Source of the DNA: Yersinia artesiana
GTDB lineage: Bacteria; Pseudomonadota; Gammaproteobacteria; Enterobacterales; Enterobacteriaceae
Assembly: GCF_902726545.1 (NCBI RefSeq)
Contig: NZ_CACVAD010000020.1
Location: forward strand, 22,142-86,141
Direction of reading: 5' to 3'
Length of the DNA stretch: 64,000 nt
Under the pieces are notes generated by a model. It was not told where the DNA came from, did no database searches, and worked only from the letters and a program-made list of their open reading frames with translations. Both the position numbers and the translations under genes were made by a program. Below, in pieces: positions 10,080-22,602 of this stretch (position 1 is the first letter of the stretch; each line of letters starts with the position of its first letter).

Positions 10080-10112
10080 GCTAACAACGCAGCAGCGCCA
10101 AGTAAGAAGGGT
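10080..10112 (+). repeat. Extra copy of an ERIC right end
   Basis: 33 bp nearly identical (one mismatch) to 10220-10252, the right end of the adjacent ERIC-type element. It appears as a truncated ERIC fused head to tail with the full copy. Confidence 0.65.
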
Positions 10113-10253
10113 TTCCCCAAATTAATTGGTGTTACAGCTAGGCAGCAAATGGATAAATCCCGATGAGTCTATTTATTTTAACGTCAACGGGCAGTCAGTG
10201 ATTCGGGTGCGTGAATACAGCTAACAACGCGGCAGCGCCAAGTAAGAAGGGTA
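10113..10253 (+). repeat. ERIC-type intergenic repeat (divergent, full length)
   Basis: About 141 bp. The left end (CCCCAAATTAATTGGTGTTA) aligns with the ERIC left end, the middle has the dyad CCCGAT...ATTCGGG, and the right end GCAGCGCCAAGTAAGAAGGG aligns with ERIC GCAGCTTGAAGTATGACGGG. Divergence from consensus is considerable. The final AAGAAGGG serves as the yecE Shine-Dalgarno (6 bp before ATG). Confidence 0.65.
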
Positions 10254-10257
10254 AAAA

Positions 10258-11073
10258 ATGTATATAGGACTGCCGCAATGGCAACACCCAACCTGGAACC
10301 GCCTGGGTATCAAGGACTTGGCTGATTACAGTCGCTACTTTAATTGCGTTGAAGGAAATACTACTTTTTATGCTCTGCCACGGCTGGAAATAGTACAACG
10401 CTGGCGCGATATGACGCCAGATAGCTTCCGCTTTTGTTTTAAATTCCCGGCTACCATTAGCCATCAAGCGGCCCTGCGTGACTGTGATAAAGATTTGCAG
10501 GCTTTTTATCAATGTCTGTCCCCGCTGCACGACCGGATTGGACAATTGTGGTTACAGCTACCCGCCGCTTTCGGGCCAAATGAACTCAATCGTTTATGGC
10601 AATTTATCGACAGATTGCCAGCGGGTTTCCATTATGGCGTGGAAGTGCGTCACCCAGAATTTTTTGCCAAAGGTGATGCCGAACGCGCGCTCAATCAGGG
10701 CTTACACCAGCGAGCAATCAATCGAGTGATGCTTGATAGCCGCCCTATTCATGCAGCAAAGCCTCTCACTGAAGCAGTTCGTGACGCGCAAAGTAAAAAA
10801 CCGCGCCTTCCTGTGCATGCGATCGTCACCGGCAGTCAACCGTTGGTACGCTTTATTGGTGGTGACCAATTGGAGGATAACCTGGCATTATTCTCGCCCT
10901 GGCTGCAAAAACTGCCAGTGTGGGAACAACAGTATCAACCCTATGTCTTCATTCACACACCAGATAACAGCGACTCCCCCCAGCAGGCGCAAAAGATTTG
11001 GCAACAATTAGCCACCGTGATGACCACCTTACCCCCAGCCCCTGATTGGCCGGAACAAGATACGCTGTTTTAA
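10258..11073 (+). CDS. yecE: DUF72 family protein YecE
   Basis: 271-aa TIM-barrel DUF72 protein, matching E. coli YecE throughout (IGLPQW at the N-terminus, FNCVEGNTTFYALP, FRFCFKFPATISH, YGVEVRHPEFF). The molecular function is unknown. The start ATG lies 6 bp after AAGAAGGG, which belongs to the right end of an ERIC element. E. coli YecE has a near-identical N-terminus (MIYIGLPQW), so the start is secure. Confidence 0.9.
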   Translation: MYIGLPQWQHPTWNRLGIKDLADYSRYFNCVEGNTTFYALPRLEIVQRWRDMTPDSFRFCFKFPATISHQAALRDCDKDLQAFYQCLSPLHDRIGQLWLQLPAAFGPNELNRLWQFIDRLPAGFHYGVEVRHPEFFAKGDAERALNQGLHQRAINRVMLDSRPIHAAKPLTEAVRDAQSKKPRLPVHAIVTGSQPLVRFIGGDQLEDNLALFSPWLQKLPVWEQQYQPYVFIHTPDNSDSPQQAQKIWQQLATVMTTLPPAPDWPEQDTLF

Positions 11074-11265
11074 CCCCGCCTGTGCACTTTTTAGCCGAAC
11101 ACATCACTACCTACAGGGCATGTTTATCCCTGTCTTACAAGTTCATCATTCCAAACACTAAACCGAGCATCAAGAAATGTGATTCCTGCCATTTTTCTAG
11201 CGACAGTAACACAGTAGGCGGTTATCATTATCTGGCCAGTCTATGGTTGGGCAATGGAGTTAAAA

Positions 11266-11661
11266 ATGGTTAGCTCGCTTTATGTGGTGTTGGGCGCACT
11301 GTTATTGATCAAGCTTTCATTTGATGTGGTTAAATTGAGAAATCAGTACCGAGTCGCTTATGGCGACGGTGGTTTTTATGAATTACAAACCGCCATCCGC
11401 GTACATGGCAACGCCGTAGAATATATTCCTATTGCTGTCATTTTGCTCATTATGATGGAAATGAACGGTGCTGAGACATGGATGATTCACATTTGTGGAT
11501 TAATGCTGATAGTTGGCCGCCTGCTACATTATTATGGTTTACGCCATCGCGAAATTCGCTGGCGCCGCTCCGGGATGAGCGCCACCTATGTTTCGTTGGT
11601 TTTGATGATTATTGCTAATATTTACTATCTGCCTTGGGATCAGATTTTCAGTCTGACCTAA
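11266..11661 (+). CDS. yecN: MAPEG-family membrane protein YecN
   Basis: 131-aa inner-membrane protein with four membrane segments and the MAPEG glutathione/eicosanoid-metabolism family motif NAVEYIPIAVILL, followed by GRLLHYYGL. I choose the ATG at 11266 over one four codons earlier because E. coli YecN starts MVSALYAVL and GGAG lies at the right distance. Its biochemical role in bacteria is not established. It lies about 190 bp after yecE, ahead of cmoAB. Confidence 0.88.
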   Translation: MVSSLYVVLGALLLIKLSFDVVKLRNQYRVAYGDGGFYELQTAIRVHGNAVEYIPIAVILLIMMEMNGAETWMIHICGLMLIVGRLLHYYGLRHREIRWRRSGMSATYVSLVLMIIANIYYLPWDQIFSLT

Positions 11662-11708
11662 TAGGCCTGTTCGGATTGTTGCTCGGTTCCAAAACGGAAC
11701 ACGGTTAG

Positions 11709-13620
<1,912 letters not shown>

Positions 13621-13621
<1 letters not shown>

Positions 13622-13648
13622 AAAAACCCCGGTCTGATTGGCCGGGGT
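13621..13648 (-). terminator. cutC terminator
   Basis: Arms ACCCCGG (13626-13632) and CCGGGGT (13642-13648). The T run follows the hairpin on the minus strand (AAAAAA at 13621-13626 on plus), so it mainly serves cutC. It also abuts the cmoB stop and may stall transcripts from that side. Confidence 0.8.
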
Positions 13649-13681
13649 ATTGACAACTTTATTACTGCAAATGCGTAAAAT

Positions 13682-14446
13682 CTAAGCAGATTGCGGTAAC
13701 GGTGCGCCCATCACCAATAAACTTTTCATCGCTTCAACCACTTCACCGTCTACACAATAATGAGCAAACTCATCGACATCACTGTCAGCGCACATGGTTA
13801 CACCCGCTTTGCGGTATTTCATGGTTGACGGCACAGTTCGGCCGGCAGAACTGTGGAGTTCGCGGATACCGGCATCAATAAATTTCTGCATATTAGTGAG
13901 ACGAACCCCCGCCCCGGCCATGATAATCGGCCCTTGGCCCTGAGTTGCTGCAACCAAATCTTTCAATAATGCCAATCCCAGCTCAGCATTTTGCTGCTGA
14001 CCTGAGGTTAAAATGCGCGCCACATTCAGATCCGCTAACTGCTGTAAAGCAATCATCGGGTTCTGACACATATCAAATGCCCGATGGAATGTGACCGCCA
14101 ATGAGCCACTAACGGACATGATTTCTCGCATCCGGCGCATATCAATGTGACCATCATTATCTAATACGCCCACGACCACTCCGGCAAATCCCATATCACG
14201 GATTCTGGCAATATCATTCTTAATGATAGCGAAATCATTGTCGCTGTAGCAAAAATCACCCCCGCGCGGGCGGACAATCGGGTGAACGGGAATGCGTACC
14301 GTTTCCCTGGCTTGCATCAGTGCACCGATACTCGGCGTTAATCCTCCTTCGGACTGACCGCAGCATAATTCAATCCGGTCGGCTCCTGCCTTTTCTGCTA
14401 TTTGCGCACAATCCACGCTATAGCAACAAATTTCCAATTTAGTCAT
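13682..14446 (-). CDS. cutC: CutC-family TIM-barrel protein
   Basis: 254-aa cytoplasmic protein of the CutC family, with the conserved start [25 protein letters not shown] and the TFHRAFDM and LTSGQQQNA segments. CutC was linked to copper tolerance in E. coli, a role since questioned, so the true function is open. It stands alone on the minus strand with its own terminator. Confidence 0.92.
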   Translation of the reverse strand: MTKLEICCYSVDCAQIAEKAGADRIELCCGQSEGGLTPSIGALMQARETVRIPVHPIVRPRGGDFCYSDNDFAIIKNDIARIRDMGFAGVVVGVLDNDGHIDMRRMREIMSVSGSLAVTFHRAFDMCQNPMIALQQLADLNVARILTSGQQQNAELGLALLKDLVAATQGQGPIIMAGAGVRLTNMQKFIDAGIRELHSSAGRTVPSTMKYRKAGVTMCADSDVDEFAHYCVDGEVVEAMKSLLVMGAPLPQSA

Positions 14447-14691
14447 TCTCTCCCCCGTTTGACGGATGCCACTGCGGCAGTAATACCCTATGACTTCTCA
14501 GCATATAAATATCGGCTTAATAGTTAATCGACTGAATAAATAAAAGGCTAAATAATGTCTCATACTAAAAAAGCGTTAATCAAGCATACTGAAGCATTCA
14601 CTATGGCACTCATTTTGAATTAATGAGTAGACGTCAGTCACAGTGATAACCATAAGTGATAGTCGATATTGAAATAAATAACCCATATACG

Positions 14692-15252
14692 TTAGACATT
14701 GCGCTCGCTATTTACAATTTGTCGCAAAGTATAAGGATGAAACTTGATGGTTATCTCACCATCACTCACCGCCAATGTCGGATTAGCTAAGCGCTCATGC
14801 TCACCTTGCGGAGAACTAAACTTAGTCGTAACCCCCTCTGGCAGGATCGCGGGTAATAAGGCGTGAGCGCGCTGCATCAAGGTTTGTGGGTCACCCGGTA
14901 ACACCAGTTCAACATGCTCCCACCCTTCATGTGGATAATATTTTTTCCCCGGATAAGGCAACTCAACACAATCTATTTGCCATGGCCCAACGGCCAGTGG
15001 TGGTGTTAAATCGAACAAGCAAATTGACCGGCCATTAATTTGTGTTTCGGACATCAAATGGCCACATTGTTGTAAACCATTGCGCCAACGTTGTGCCGTT
15101 TCTGTTTGATGACAGCGCAATGAAATATGGTCAGCACTGAATTGCGTCAAATCCAGCTTTAATTTAGCCGCGAAAACAAGCAGCTTTTGCTCAAAAGTGG
15201 GCAAGTCGGTGAATAAGTCCGATAATTCGACGATATCTTTCAGGCTGCTCAT
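14692..15252 (-). CDS. yecM: VOC-superfamily protein YecM
   Basis: 186-aa protein of the vicinal-oxygen-chelate fold, close to E. coli YecM (ADHISLRCHQ, PHEGWEHVELVLPGDP, NPTLAVSDGEITIKFHP). The histidines and the Glu of H-E-H type suggest a metal-binding pocket. No reaction is known. It is divergent from argS. The 245 bp between yecM and cutC show no gene. Confidence 0.88.
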   Translation of the reverse strand: MSSLKDIVELSDLFTDLPTFEQKLLVFAAKLKLDLTQFSADHISLRCHQTETAQRWRNGLQQCGHLMSETQINGRSICLFDLTPPLAVGPWQIDCVELPYPGKKYYPHEGWEHVELVLPGDPQTLMQRAHALLPAILPEGVTTKFSSPQGEHERLANPTLAVSDGEITIKFHPYTLRQIVNSERNV

Positions 15253-15388
15253 TTTATTCTCCTGTTAAACTGTTATTTCCGGCATTGAAGCGACCATAAT
15301 CTACAGTTATTAGTTCTAATCAGCCATATCTAATCTATACACTCAATGATCCGTTGTTCCATTTGCGACAGTAACCACTGGCCCGATG

Positions 15389-15417
15389 CTGACGTCAGGG
15401 GCCAAATATGGTATAAA
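15389..15417 (+). promoter_or_regulatory. Probable argS promoter
   Basis: CTGACG (15389-15394) and TATAAA (15412-15417) are spaced by 17 bp. It lies in the 306-bp yecM-argS gap, about 140 bp before the argS start; the rest of the gap holds no gene I can support. Confidence 0.45.
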
Positions 15418-15558
15418 TCCTGCCATCTTGTGACTCACGCTCTGCCAAACCTTCCCGCTGCTGGCGTGATAGGTTTTTTGGCCCCGTTTGAATTAACTGG
15501 CACAGCAATGCTCGTGTGCGTCATTAATATGTTTTTTGTGCGTAATTAAGGTAACCCG

Positions 15559-17289
15559 GTGAATATTCAGGCTCTTCTCTCAGATAAAGTCAGCCAGGCG
15601 CTGATTGCAGCAGGTGCTCCAGCAGGCAGCGAACCTCAGGTTCGTCAATCTGCCAAAGCGCAATTTGGCGATTATCAAGCTAACGGTGTGATGGCCGTTG
15701 CCAAAAAACTTGGCATGCAGCCCCGACAACTGGCAGAAAAAGTCATTGAACTGCTCGATCTTGACGGTATTGCCAGCAAAGTCGAAATTGCCGGCCCCGG
15801 CTTTATCAATATCTTCCTTGATCGCCAATGGGTTGCCAGCAAAGTAGAAGAGGCACTGAAGGCCCCTAAACTGGGCGTTCAACCGGTTGAGCCACAAACT
15901 ATTGTGGTTGACTACTCTGCGCCGAATGTGGCTAAACAGATGCATGTTGGTCACTTGCGTTCAACCATCATCGGTGATGCTGCGGTACGAACTTTAGAGT
16001 TCCTGGGGCACAATGTTATTCGTGCCAACCACGTCGGCGACTGGGGCACCCAGTTCGGTATGCTGATTGCTTATCTGGAAAAAATGCAAAACGAAAATGC
16101 CAGCGATATGGGCTTATCGGATTTGGAGCTTTTCTATCAGCAAGCCAAGAAAACTTATGATGAAGATGAAGAATTTGCCAAACGTGCCCGCGCTTATGTG
16201 GTGAAACTGCAAAGCGGTGACGAATATTGCCGTCAGATGTGGCGTAAATTGGTAGATATCACCATGGCGCAAAACCAGATTGCTTACGATCGCCTGAATG
16301 TCACCCTGACCAAAGATGATGTGATGGGTGAAAGTCTGTATAACGCCATGTTGCCCGGCATTGTCGCTGATCTGAAAGCCAAAGGGCTGGCAGTGGAAAG
16401 CGAAGGCGCAACTGTTGTCTATCTGGATGAATACAAAAATAAAGATGGCGAACCTATGGGCGTCATTATCCAGAAAAAGGATGGCGGTTATCTCTACACC
16501 ACCACCGACATCGCCTGTGCCAAATACCGTTACGAAACACTGGGTGCTGACCGCGTGTTGTATTACATCGATAGCCGTCAGCACCAGCATCTGATGCAAG
16601 CCTGGACTATCGTGCGTAAAGCGGGTTATGTGCCAGAATCTGTGCCATTAGAACATCATATGTTTGGCATGATGCTGGGCAAAGATGGCAAACCATTTAA
16701 AACCCGCTCCGGCGGTACAGTCAAACTTTCCGATTTGCTGGATGAAGCCATCGAGCGTGCGGGTAAACTGATTGCCGAGAAAAACCCGGATATGCCTGCG
16801 GATGAACTCAAGCAAGTGGTTGAAGCTGTGGGTATTGGTGCCGTGAAGTATGCCGACCTGTCAAAAAGCCGCACCACTGACTATATCTTTGACTGGGATA
16901 ACATGCTGGCACTGGATGGCAATACTGCACCTTACATGCAATATGCCTATACCCGTGTGGTTTCAGTATTTAAGCGCGCTGGTGTTGATGAAAGCAGCCT
17001 GACCTTGCCGTTAGTGATTACAGAAGACCGCGAAGCTGCGCTAGCGACTCGCTTGTTGCAGTTTGAAGAGGTCATCACTACCGTGGCCCGTGAAGGGACA
17101 CCGCATGTGATGTGTTCTTATCTGTATGACCTGGCCGGTTTGTTCTCCAGCTTCTACGAGCATTGCCAAATTTTGAATGCTGATAGCGAAGAGAGCCGTC
17201 AGAGTCGCCTGAAACTGTCCATGCTAACAGCAAAAACCCTGAAACAAGGGCTAGATACCTTAGGTATTCAAACGGTTGAACGGATGTAA
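15559..17289 (+). CDS. argS: Arginyl-tRNA synthetase
   Basis: 576-aa class I synthetase. The start is a GTG at 15559 ([15 protein letters not shown] read as Met), preceded by AAGG. The N-terminal Add-1 tRNA-recognition domain covers about 1-100. The HIGH-type motif is HVGH in [14 protein letters not shown]. The canonical KMSKS is replaced by the [10 protein letters not shown] segment, as is normal for ArgS of this type. The anticodon-binding helical domain closes the protein. It ends in a bidirectional terminator shared with murJ. Confidence 0.96.
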   Translation: MNIQALLSDKVSQALIAAGAPAGSEPQVRQSAKAQFGDYQANGVMAVAKKLGMQPRQLAEKVIELLDLDGIASKVEIAGPGFINIFLDRQWVASKVEEALKAPKLGVQPVEPQTIVVDYSAPNVAKQMHVGHLRSTIIGDAAVRTLEFLGHNVIRANHVGDWGTQFGMLIAYLEKMQNENASDMGLSDLELFYQQAKKTYDEDEEFAKRARAYVVKLQSGDEYCRQMWRKLVDITMAQNQIAYDRLNVTLTKDDVMGESLYNAMLPGIVADLKAKGLAVESEGATVVYLDEYKNKDGEPMGVIIQKKDGGYLYTTTDIACAKYRYETLGADRVLYYIDSRQHQHLMQAWTIVRKAGYVPESVPLEHHMFGMMLGKDGKPFKTRSGGTVKLSDLLDEAIERAGKLIAEKNPDMPADELKQVVEAVGIGAVKYADLSKSRTTDYIFDWDNMLALDGNTAPYMQYAYTRVVSVFKRAGVDESSLTLPLVITEDREAALATRLLQFEEVITTVAREGTPHVMCSYLYDLAGLFSSFYEHCQILNADSEESRQSRLKLSMLTAKTLKQGLDTLGIQTVERM

Positions 17290-17306
17290 TTTGTTATTGC
17301 GTTAAA

Positions 17307-17336
17307 ACACAAAAGGCCCCTTGAGGCCTTTTGTGT
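17307..17336. terminator. Bidirectional terminator between argS and murJ
   Basis: Perfect 12-bp arms ACACAAAAGGCC (17307-17318) and GGCCTTTTGTGT (17325-17336). The A and T runs are built into the stem on both strands, so it serves the two convergent genes. Confidence 0.85.
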
Positions 17337-17346
17337 AACTAAAGTA

Positions 17347-18882
17347 TCAATTGGTTCTGCGAGCGAAATCGCGCAATTTAAATCCAAGCAAAGCAAGTGC
17401 TGCAAAATAGGCAACAACTCCCGCGATAACAACAGCAGAAAGCCGTAGCAGGCGATAAGCCATCCCCCCGACGTCCCAGGCTGGCATGACCCACAATAGC
17501 CCCAGCAACACCACGGACATCACCACCACACCAATCACCAATTTAGCCAGGAAAACCGCCCAACCCGGTTGCGGCTGGAAAATCTTCTGCTTACGTAATT
17601 GCCAATATAATAAGCTGGCATTCAGACAAGCCCCCAAACCAATCGACAGTGATAAACCGGCATGTTTAAGTGGCCCGATAAAAATCAGGTTCATAATTTG
17701 GGTGATTATCAGCGTAATAATGGCGATTTTGACCGGGGTTTTAATGTTCTGACGTGAGTAAAAACCCGGCGCCAGCACTTTTACAACAATCAACCCCATC
17801 AATCCGACGGAATAGGCCACCAGCGCACGTTGTGTCATCAGCGCATCAAACGCACTGAATTTCCCATATTGGAATAATGAAACAACTAATGGTTTAGCTA
17901 AAATGCCCAAAGCCACCGCACTTGGCAATGCCAGCAGGAAACACAGGCGCAACCCCCAATCCATCAACTTAGAATATTCATCATGATTGCCGCTGGAGAA
18001 GCTCTTTGCCAGTGAAGGCAACAAGATAGTGCCCAGAGCTACCCCCAGCACACCGGAGGGGAACTCCATCAAGCGGTCAGCATAATACATCCATGACACC
18101 GAGCCTGAGACCAGGAATGATGCAAAAATGGTATTGATAATCAGGGAAATTTGGCTTACCGACACACCAAGAATAGCTGGCCCCATTTGGCGCATCACGC
18201 GCCATACACCGGCATCACGCAGTGACAACCGAGGCAATACCAACATGCCTATCTTTTTCAGATGAGGAAGCTGGTAGCCCAATTGCAGTACTCCCCCGAC
18301 CACCACCGCCCACGCCAGCGCCATCACCGGTGGATTGAAGTAAGGTGCAGCGAAGAGCGCAAAACCTATCATGCTGATATTCAGAAAGGTTGGAGCAAAC
18401 GCCGGAATAGAAAAGCGGTTCCAGGTATTCAGAATCGCCCCGACAAGGGATGCCAACGAAATCAGCAAGATATAAGGGAAAGTCACCCGCAACAATGCAG
18501 AAGTTAATGCAAACTTGTCTGGTGTATCGGTGAAGCCGGGCGCAGTAATAAAAATGACCCAGGGTGCAGCCAGCATCCCCAGTACTGTCACCACTGCCAG
18601 AATAAGCGTTAATAAGCCGGAGACATAGGCAACAAATGTCCGGGTTGCCTCCTCACCTTGCTGGCTTTTATATTCGGCCAAAATCGGTACAAAAGCCTGT
18701 GAAAATGCCCCTTCAGCGAATATCCGCCGCAATAAGTTAGGTAACTTGAATGCGACAAAAAAAGCATCCGTTGCCATACCGGCACCAAAAACCCGCGCCA
18801 CAATCGCATCACGCGCAAAGCCCAACACGCGAGAAAACATGGTCATAGAACTGACGGCTGCCAGTGATTTCAGTAGATTCAT
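17347..18882 (-). CDS. murJ: Lipid II flippase MurJ
   Basis: 511-aa inner-membrane protein with about 14 membrane segments that flips lipid-linked peptidoglycan precursor to the periplasmic side. The N-terminus [22 protein letters not shown] and the segment containing [20 protein letters not shown] are family hallmarks of MurJ/MviN. The length matches E. coli. It is the last gene of the rimJ-yceH-mviM-murJ run. Confidence 0.96.
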   Translation of the reverse strand: MNLLKSLAAVSSMTMFSRVLGFARDAIVARVFGAGMATDAFFVAFKLPNLLRRIFAEGAFSQAFVPILAEYKSQQGEEATRTFVAYVSGLLTLILAVVTVLGMLAAPWVIFITAPGFTDTPDKFALTSALLRVTFPYILLISLASLVGAILNTWNRFSIPAFAPTFLNISMIGFALFAAPYFNPPVMALAWAVVVGGVLQLGYQLPHLKKIGMLVLPRLSLRDAGVWRVMRQMGPAILGVSVSQISLIINTIFASFLVSGSVSWMYYADRLMEFPSGVLGVALGTILLPSLAKSFSSGNHDEYSKLMDWGLRLCFLLALPSAVALGILAKPLVVSLFQYGKFSAFDALMTQRALVAYSVGLMGLIVVKVLAPGFYSRQNIKTPVKIAIITLIITQIMNLIFIGPLKHAGLSLSIGLGACLNASLLYWQLRKQKIFQPQPGWAVFLAKLVIGVVVMSVVLLGLLWVMPAWDVGGMAYRLLRLSAVVIAGVVAYFAALALLGFKLRDFARRTN

Positions 18883-19001
18883 AAATTTTTCTGATCTGTT
18901 TTCCGATCTGTATTTGCAAAATACGCTGTAAATATCAACGCCTGCTATAAGCAGGCGCTGCTTCTACCCAATATTGAATGGATTGTATCAGTTCTGGCCG
19001 G

Positions 19002-19943
19002 TTATTCCGCCACCCACTGTTGTAACAGAATCTCTATCGTTCGTTGCGCGAGGATAGCCTCTTCACCTGACACTTGTGGTGTTGTCTGATTACTGACCGC
19101 CTCGATAAAGTGATGAACCGCCCCGCTAAAGCCTCGTTGTTCTAATGTGGTTTGCCAACCAGGTGCGGGCAAAGTTATCACCTGCCCGTCGGACTCCTGC
19201 TGCCATTGGCGCATATCCGTAATCTGATAGCAGCTACCGGGGCTAACCGCTTGTACACTTTCGCGTTGAGTCCCGCCATGGCGATGCATGCTGGTGGTGA
19301 TCAGACAATCGCCCGCCTGGAAATGGTGCTCGGCATACAACATCTGTTGTTGCGGGTTTGTTTGTATCGTCCCACTCAATAATTTGGCCGTAGCCCCCCC
19401 CAGCCATAGTGCCGTATCCACCACATGCAGATAATCATCAAGCAAGGTAAAACGGACATCATTTGGCCCGATACTATTCTGCCGATGTTTCTCCATACGC
19501 AGCGATGCAGGGTGACTCATTTGCTGCTTAAGCTGCTGATACAATGGCGCAAAGCGTCGATTAAACCCCACCATTAGCGCCAACCGCTGCTTCGCCGCCA
19601 GCGCAATCAATTGTTCGGACTGCGCGATGGTTTCGGCTAATGGTTTATCAACATAAACATGAACCCCGGCCTGCAATAACTCGCTCACCACCTGAAAATG
19701 GCTGGCGGTACTGCTGTGCACGAAGATGGCATCACATTCAGCGGCCAAGGTATCCAATCGTGAGAAATAACGCATGCGATAGCTGTCGCACACCGGTTGT
19801 GCTTTTATCTGATTGGGAGAAAACGCCCCCACCAACTGCCAGCCCTGCGTTTGAGTCAAAATAGGTAAATAGGCCTTTTGCGCAATACCACCAAGGCCGA
19901 CTATGCCGACACGCAGTTTTTTATCAACACCGGATTGTTTCAT
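19002..19943 (-). CDS. mviM: Gfo/Idh/MocA-family oxidoreductase MviM
   Basis: 313 aa from the ATG at 19941-19943, which has AAGGA 7 bp upstream; an ATG six codons earlier lies inside the end of yceH and lacks such a site. The N-terminal Rossmann fold shows VGIVGLGGIAQKAYLPIL. The catalytic-region motif DKPLAE (EKP type) and the GFNRRFAPLY segment are present. The substrate is unknown. Despite its name (mouse virulence) it is the usual neighbour of murJ in enterobacteria. Confidence 0.9.
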   Translation of the reverse strand: MKQSGVDKKLRVGIVGLGGIAQKAYLPILTQTQGWQLVGAFSPNQIKAQPVCDSYRMRYFSRLDTLAAECDAIFVHSSTASHFQVVSELLQAGVHVYVDKPLAETIAQSEQLIALAAKQRLALMVGFNRRFAPLYQQLKQQMSHPASLRMEKHRQNSIGPNDVRFTLLDDYLHVVDTALWLGGATAKLLSGTIQTNPQQQMLYAEHHFQAGDCLITTSMHRHGGTQRESVQAVSPGSCYQITDMRQWQQESDGQVITLPAPGWQTTLEQRGFSGAVHHFIEAVSNQTTPQVSGEEAILAQRTIEILLQQWVAE

Positions 19944-19953
19944 AGCATCCTTA

Positions 19954-20595
19954 TTAATCATCCAACTGTATCAACACTTCGTCCAGGCGACGAGTCAGTG
20001 CCATAACCTGCTGTTCGAGCTGAGCGACTCTGGCTTCAAGGGTGCCAGTTGACCCCGATGCAATTTCTTCTGTCGATGATGCTGGTGCGACATCACCACT
20101 TAACAGATGCATAAAGCGGCTTTCTCGCTTACCTGGCTCACGCGCCAAGCGCACCACAAAAGGCCCATCTTCGCGTAAAGATAACTGATTGAGCACTTCT
20201 TCAGTTTCAGCCACATCGGAAAACTCATGCATCCGGTTGGTACGCGTACGCAACTCGCCCGGTGTCTGTGCCCCGCGCAAAAGTAATGTGGTCATCACGG
20301 CCAGTTCAGCGGGAGAAAACTTCAAATTGCCAAATTCTGAATTACAAAAACGGTGCTCATACTTCATCACCCGATTGCCACTTTGGGTGCGGATAAGATG
20401 TTTTTTCAACAAAAAATCCAATGTTTGTTGCACCTCAGATTCAGATAACTCCATCACCGGTTCACGGTTGGTTTTCTGATTACAGGCAATCGTAACCCCA
20501 TTGAGTGACATCGGATATTGCTCCGGCGTTGTCACTTGTTTTTCCAGCAAACAGCCAATAACTCTGGCTTCTTGTGCATTCAAACTGTGTTTCAT
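19954..20595 (-). CDS. yceH: YceH family protein (DUF480)
   Basis: 213-aa cytoplasmic protein with two predicted winged-helix units typical of DUF480 ([21 protein letters not shown] and [19 protein letters not shown]), then a C-terminal coiled coil (about 187-211, [21 protein letters not shown]). This suggests a DNA-binding dimer, but no target is known. It sits 7 bp after rimJ and 10 bp before mviM. Confidence 0.9.
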   Translation of the reverse strand: MKHSLNAQEARVIGCLLEKQVTTPEQYPMSLNGVTIACNQKTNREPVMELSESEVQQTLDFLLKKHLIRTQSGNRVMKYEHRFCNSEFGNLKFSPAELAVMTTLLLRGAQTPGELRTRTNRMHEFSDVAETEEVLNQLSLREDGPFVVRLAREPGKRESRFMHLLSGDVAPASSTEEIASGSTGTLEARVAQLEQQVMALTRRLDEVLIQLDD

Positions 20596-20602
20596 CCTGA
20601 CC

Positions 20603-21187
20603 TCAGCGAGTTGGCATCCATTCTTTGTTAGTTAAAGCCGTCAGCACATGATCGCGCCATTGACCATCGATCAATAAATAATCTTTCGCGTAGCCTTCAC
20701 GTTCAAATCCAAGGCGTTCAAGCAAGTTACCACTGCGGTGATTATGCGGCATATAGTTAGCCATAATACGATGCATCCGCTCCTGCCGCTGCATGTAGCG
20801 AATCAGTGGTTGCAAGGCTTCAAACATCAGCCCCTGCCCCTGCCAGCGCTCACCTAATGAATAGCCAAGAAAGCAGGCATGGAACGAACCGCGCAACACA
20901 TTGCTAAAGTTCGCCACACCACGAACTTCTTTTTCTTCTGGATCTAACAAAATAAAATAATAGGCGCTGCCCTGTTTTTGCAGCTCCATGATCATTCCCA
21001 ACCGTGCCTGCCAGCCAGAAGGCATGCAATGACTTTGATCACGCACCGGCTCCCAGGGTTTAAGAAATGCCTGATTTTCAGCGTAATACTCCGCCATGCG
21101 ATACGCATCACGCTCATTAACCAGCCGCAGTGACATTCGGTCTGTTGTTAAGCGGATTTTAGGTGTTGCTGAATGATAGCCGAACAT
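20603..21187 (-). CDS. rimJ: Ribosomal protein S5 N-alanine acetyltransferase
   Basis: 194-aa GNAT acetyltransferase acting on the N-terminal alanine of ribosomal protein S5. The acetyl-CoA loop is visible as [15 protein letters not shown], and [27 protein letters not shown] is the family C-terminal half. The first gene of the rimJ-yceH-mviM-murJ run. Its upstream flank is an AT-rich accessory region, whereas in E. coli mdtH lies directly divergent. Confidence 0.93.
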   Translation of the reverse strand: MFGYHSATPKIRLTTDRMSLRLVNERDAYRMAEYYAENQAFLKPWEPVRDQSHCMPSGWQARLGMIMELQKQGSAYYFILLDPEEKEVRGVANFSNVLRGSFHACFLGYSLGERWQGQGLMFEALQPLIRYMQRQERMHRIMANYMPHNHRSGNLLERLGFEREGYAKDYLLIDGQWRDHVLTALTNKEWMPTR

Positions 21188-21796
21188 CTGCTCCCCTTGG
21201 GCTATGTGCTGTACTCAATTAGTGACAATCTTTTTATTCAATATACCTGCTGTCTGGCTGCCACGTAAAACGATGGCCGCGCTCTTTTTGCACATCAATA
21301 CAGCAAGATTAGGCAACTAAAGAGCCAAAAAGACATTTTATTATGAAACTGTCGGTGAGGTAACGTATTGACGATAAAAAATATTATCCATCCAAACCCA
21401 GCACTGTTGTCATCTCAGCCAGGTTGTTAGACTAAAGCACCACAGCAAATTGAAACAGGCGATCGCCACCATTTGAAATCTTTCCAGCAGCAAATATGAA
21501 TTCTATTATCCAGATTGGCTCGCTTAGCCTATAAATTTCATTATACCTGTCACACTTGTCATTTATTCTGTTGAATTAAATTAAAGGTTTTTTCTCTTGA
21601 TACATCCATTATATGCTTTTGTTGCAGAGACTCTGCCTGGCAGTATTTATAGCGATGAAATGCAACTCAGTTTAATGAGTATAATATGTGAAGTTTTATG
21701 CGCAAAACATATACAATCTCTTTCCTAATTCGGTTATTTGTATTAATATTGCGCTGAAGGAAAATAAGGATCATCAACTAATAATCAAGGGACATC
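21188..21796. other. AT-rich non-coding flank of the rimJ-mdtH insertion
   Basis: 609 bp with no ORF I can support. It must hold the rimJ promoter (minus) and a promoter for the gene at 21797. A perfect TATAAT stands at 21680-21685 on the plus strand, without a convincing -35, and AAGGGACATC precedes the start at 21797. Base composition is much more AT-rich than the neighbouring core genes. Confidence 0.5.
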
Positions 21797-22588
21797 ATGG
21801 ACATTCATCTTAATCAAAAAAGAAGATTTATCGAGTATTATCAAGCCATTGCAATGACTAACAGTGACAAGCTATTAAGGGTAGCCAGAGATGTTTCGCG
21901 TTTTGTTCTTCGTGATGCTCTAGTTAGGGCAAGGTTTGAAAACGAAATAAAAGATTTTATTAGTGAACAGATGAAAATAATAAAATCAGCCAGAACGGAA
22001 TCTGATTGCAAGATAGCTATCGATAATTTGAATAAAGAGTGTAGCAATCTGCTTGAACAAGATCTTATGCTGAAAACCAAACGAGCCAAAACTGTTGTCG
22101 CTATAGAACTTAAAAAGGATCGAGATACTTGGGGTTATGTTATACAAGGAGTTTATTTAACTCTGGGTGGACTTACAATATTGGGAGGTATTAGCCTAAC
22201 TGCGAGCTCTTTAGCATCAGGAAATATAATTGGCGTTATGGCTGGAGTAACGATAGTGTTACACGGGGCTAATAGTCTCCAAGAAATATATATGAACTTG
22301 AGAAACGACACTGATTCATCAACAGGCCTTATCCAGAATGGATATATCGCCACTGCAGAATTTTTAGGCTTTGAGAAAAAGGTTGGTGTATTAGCCTATA
22401 ACTTTATGAGTATTGGATTATCAGGTTATGGAATGGCAAGAATGGTTCTGAAGCCCGATGCATGGAGACTATTTAGACATATCCCAACTGATTATGTGAG
22501 GAACATAAAGACTATGGGATATGGTTCATTAGCCATTGAAGGCACCGGTAATGCTTTATCAGTTAAAGCAATTAACGATAGCAAATAA
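21797..22588 (+). CDS. DUF4225-like membrane-active protein
   Basis: 263 aa with no signal peptide. Residues 1-110 are charged and helical; 114-158 are a Gly-rich hydrophobic stretch (YVIQGVYLTLGGLTILGGIS, then GVMAGVTIVLHGANSLQEIY), and 197-218 are a second hydrophobic segment. The end (SGYGMARMVLKPDAWRLFRH, then YVRNIKTMGYGSLAIE) recalls the DUF4225 family found in enterobacteria and pseudomonads, whose function I do not know. The codon and base usage is AT-rich, unlike rimJ and mdtH. It is convergent with a small two-helix membrane protein 14 bp away. The hydrophobic hairpins allow, but do not prove, a pore-forming toxin. Confidence 0.75.
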   Translation: MDIHLNQKRRFIEYYQAIAMTNSDKLLRVARDVSRFVLRDALVRARFENEIKDFISEQMKIIKSARTESDCKIAIDNLNKECSNLLEQDLMLKTKRAKTVVAIELKKDRDTWGYVIQGVYLTLGGLTILGGISLTASSLASGNIIGVMAGVTIVLHGANSLQEIYMNLRNDTDSSTGLIQNGYIATAEFLGFEKKVGVLAYNFMSIGLSGYGMARMVLKPDAWRLFRHIPTDYVRNIKTMGYGSLAIEGTGNALSVKAINDSK

Positions 22589-22602
22589 CGTTAATCACAT
22601 TA

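Noticed and set aside
15346..15549. 67-codon plus-strand ORF before argS
   Set aside because: It covers the argS promoter and leader, starts without a Shine-Dalgarno and lacks family features. A leader peptide is possible but not supported by a codon pattern such as Arg repeats.
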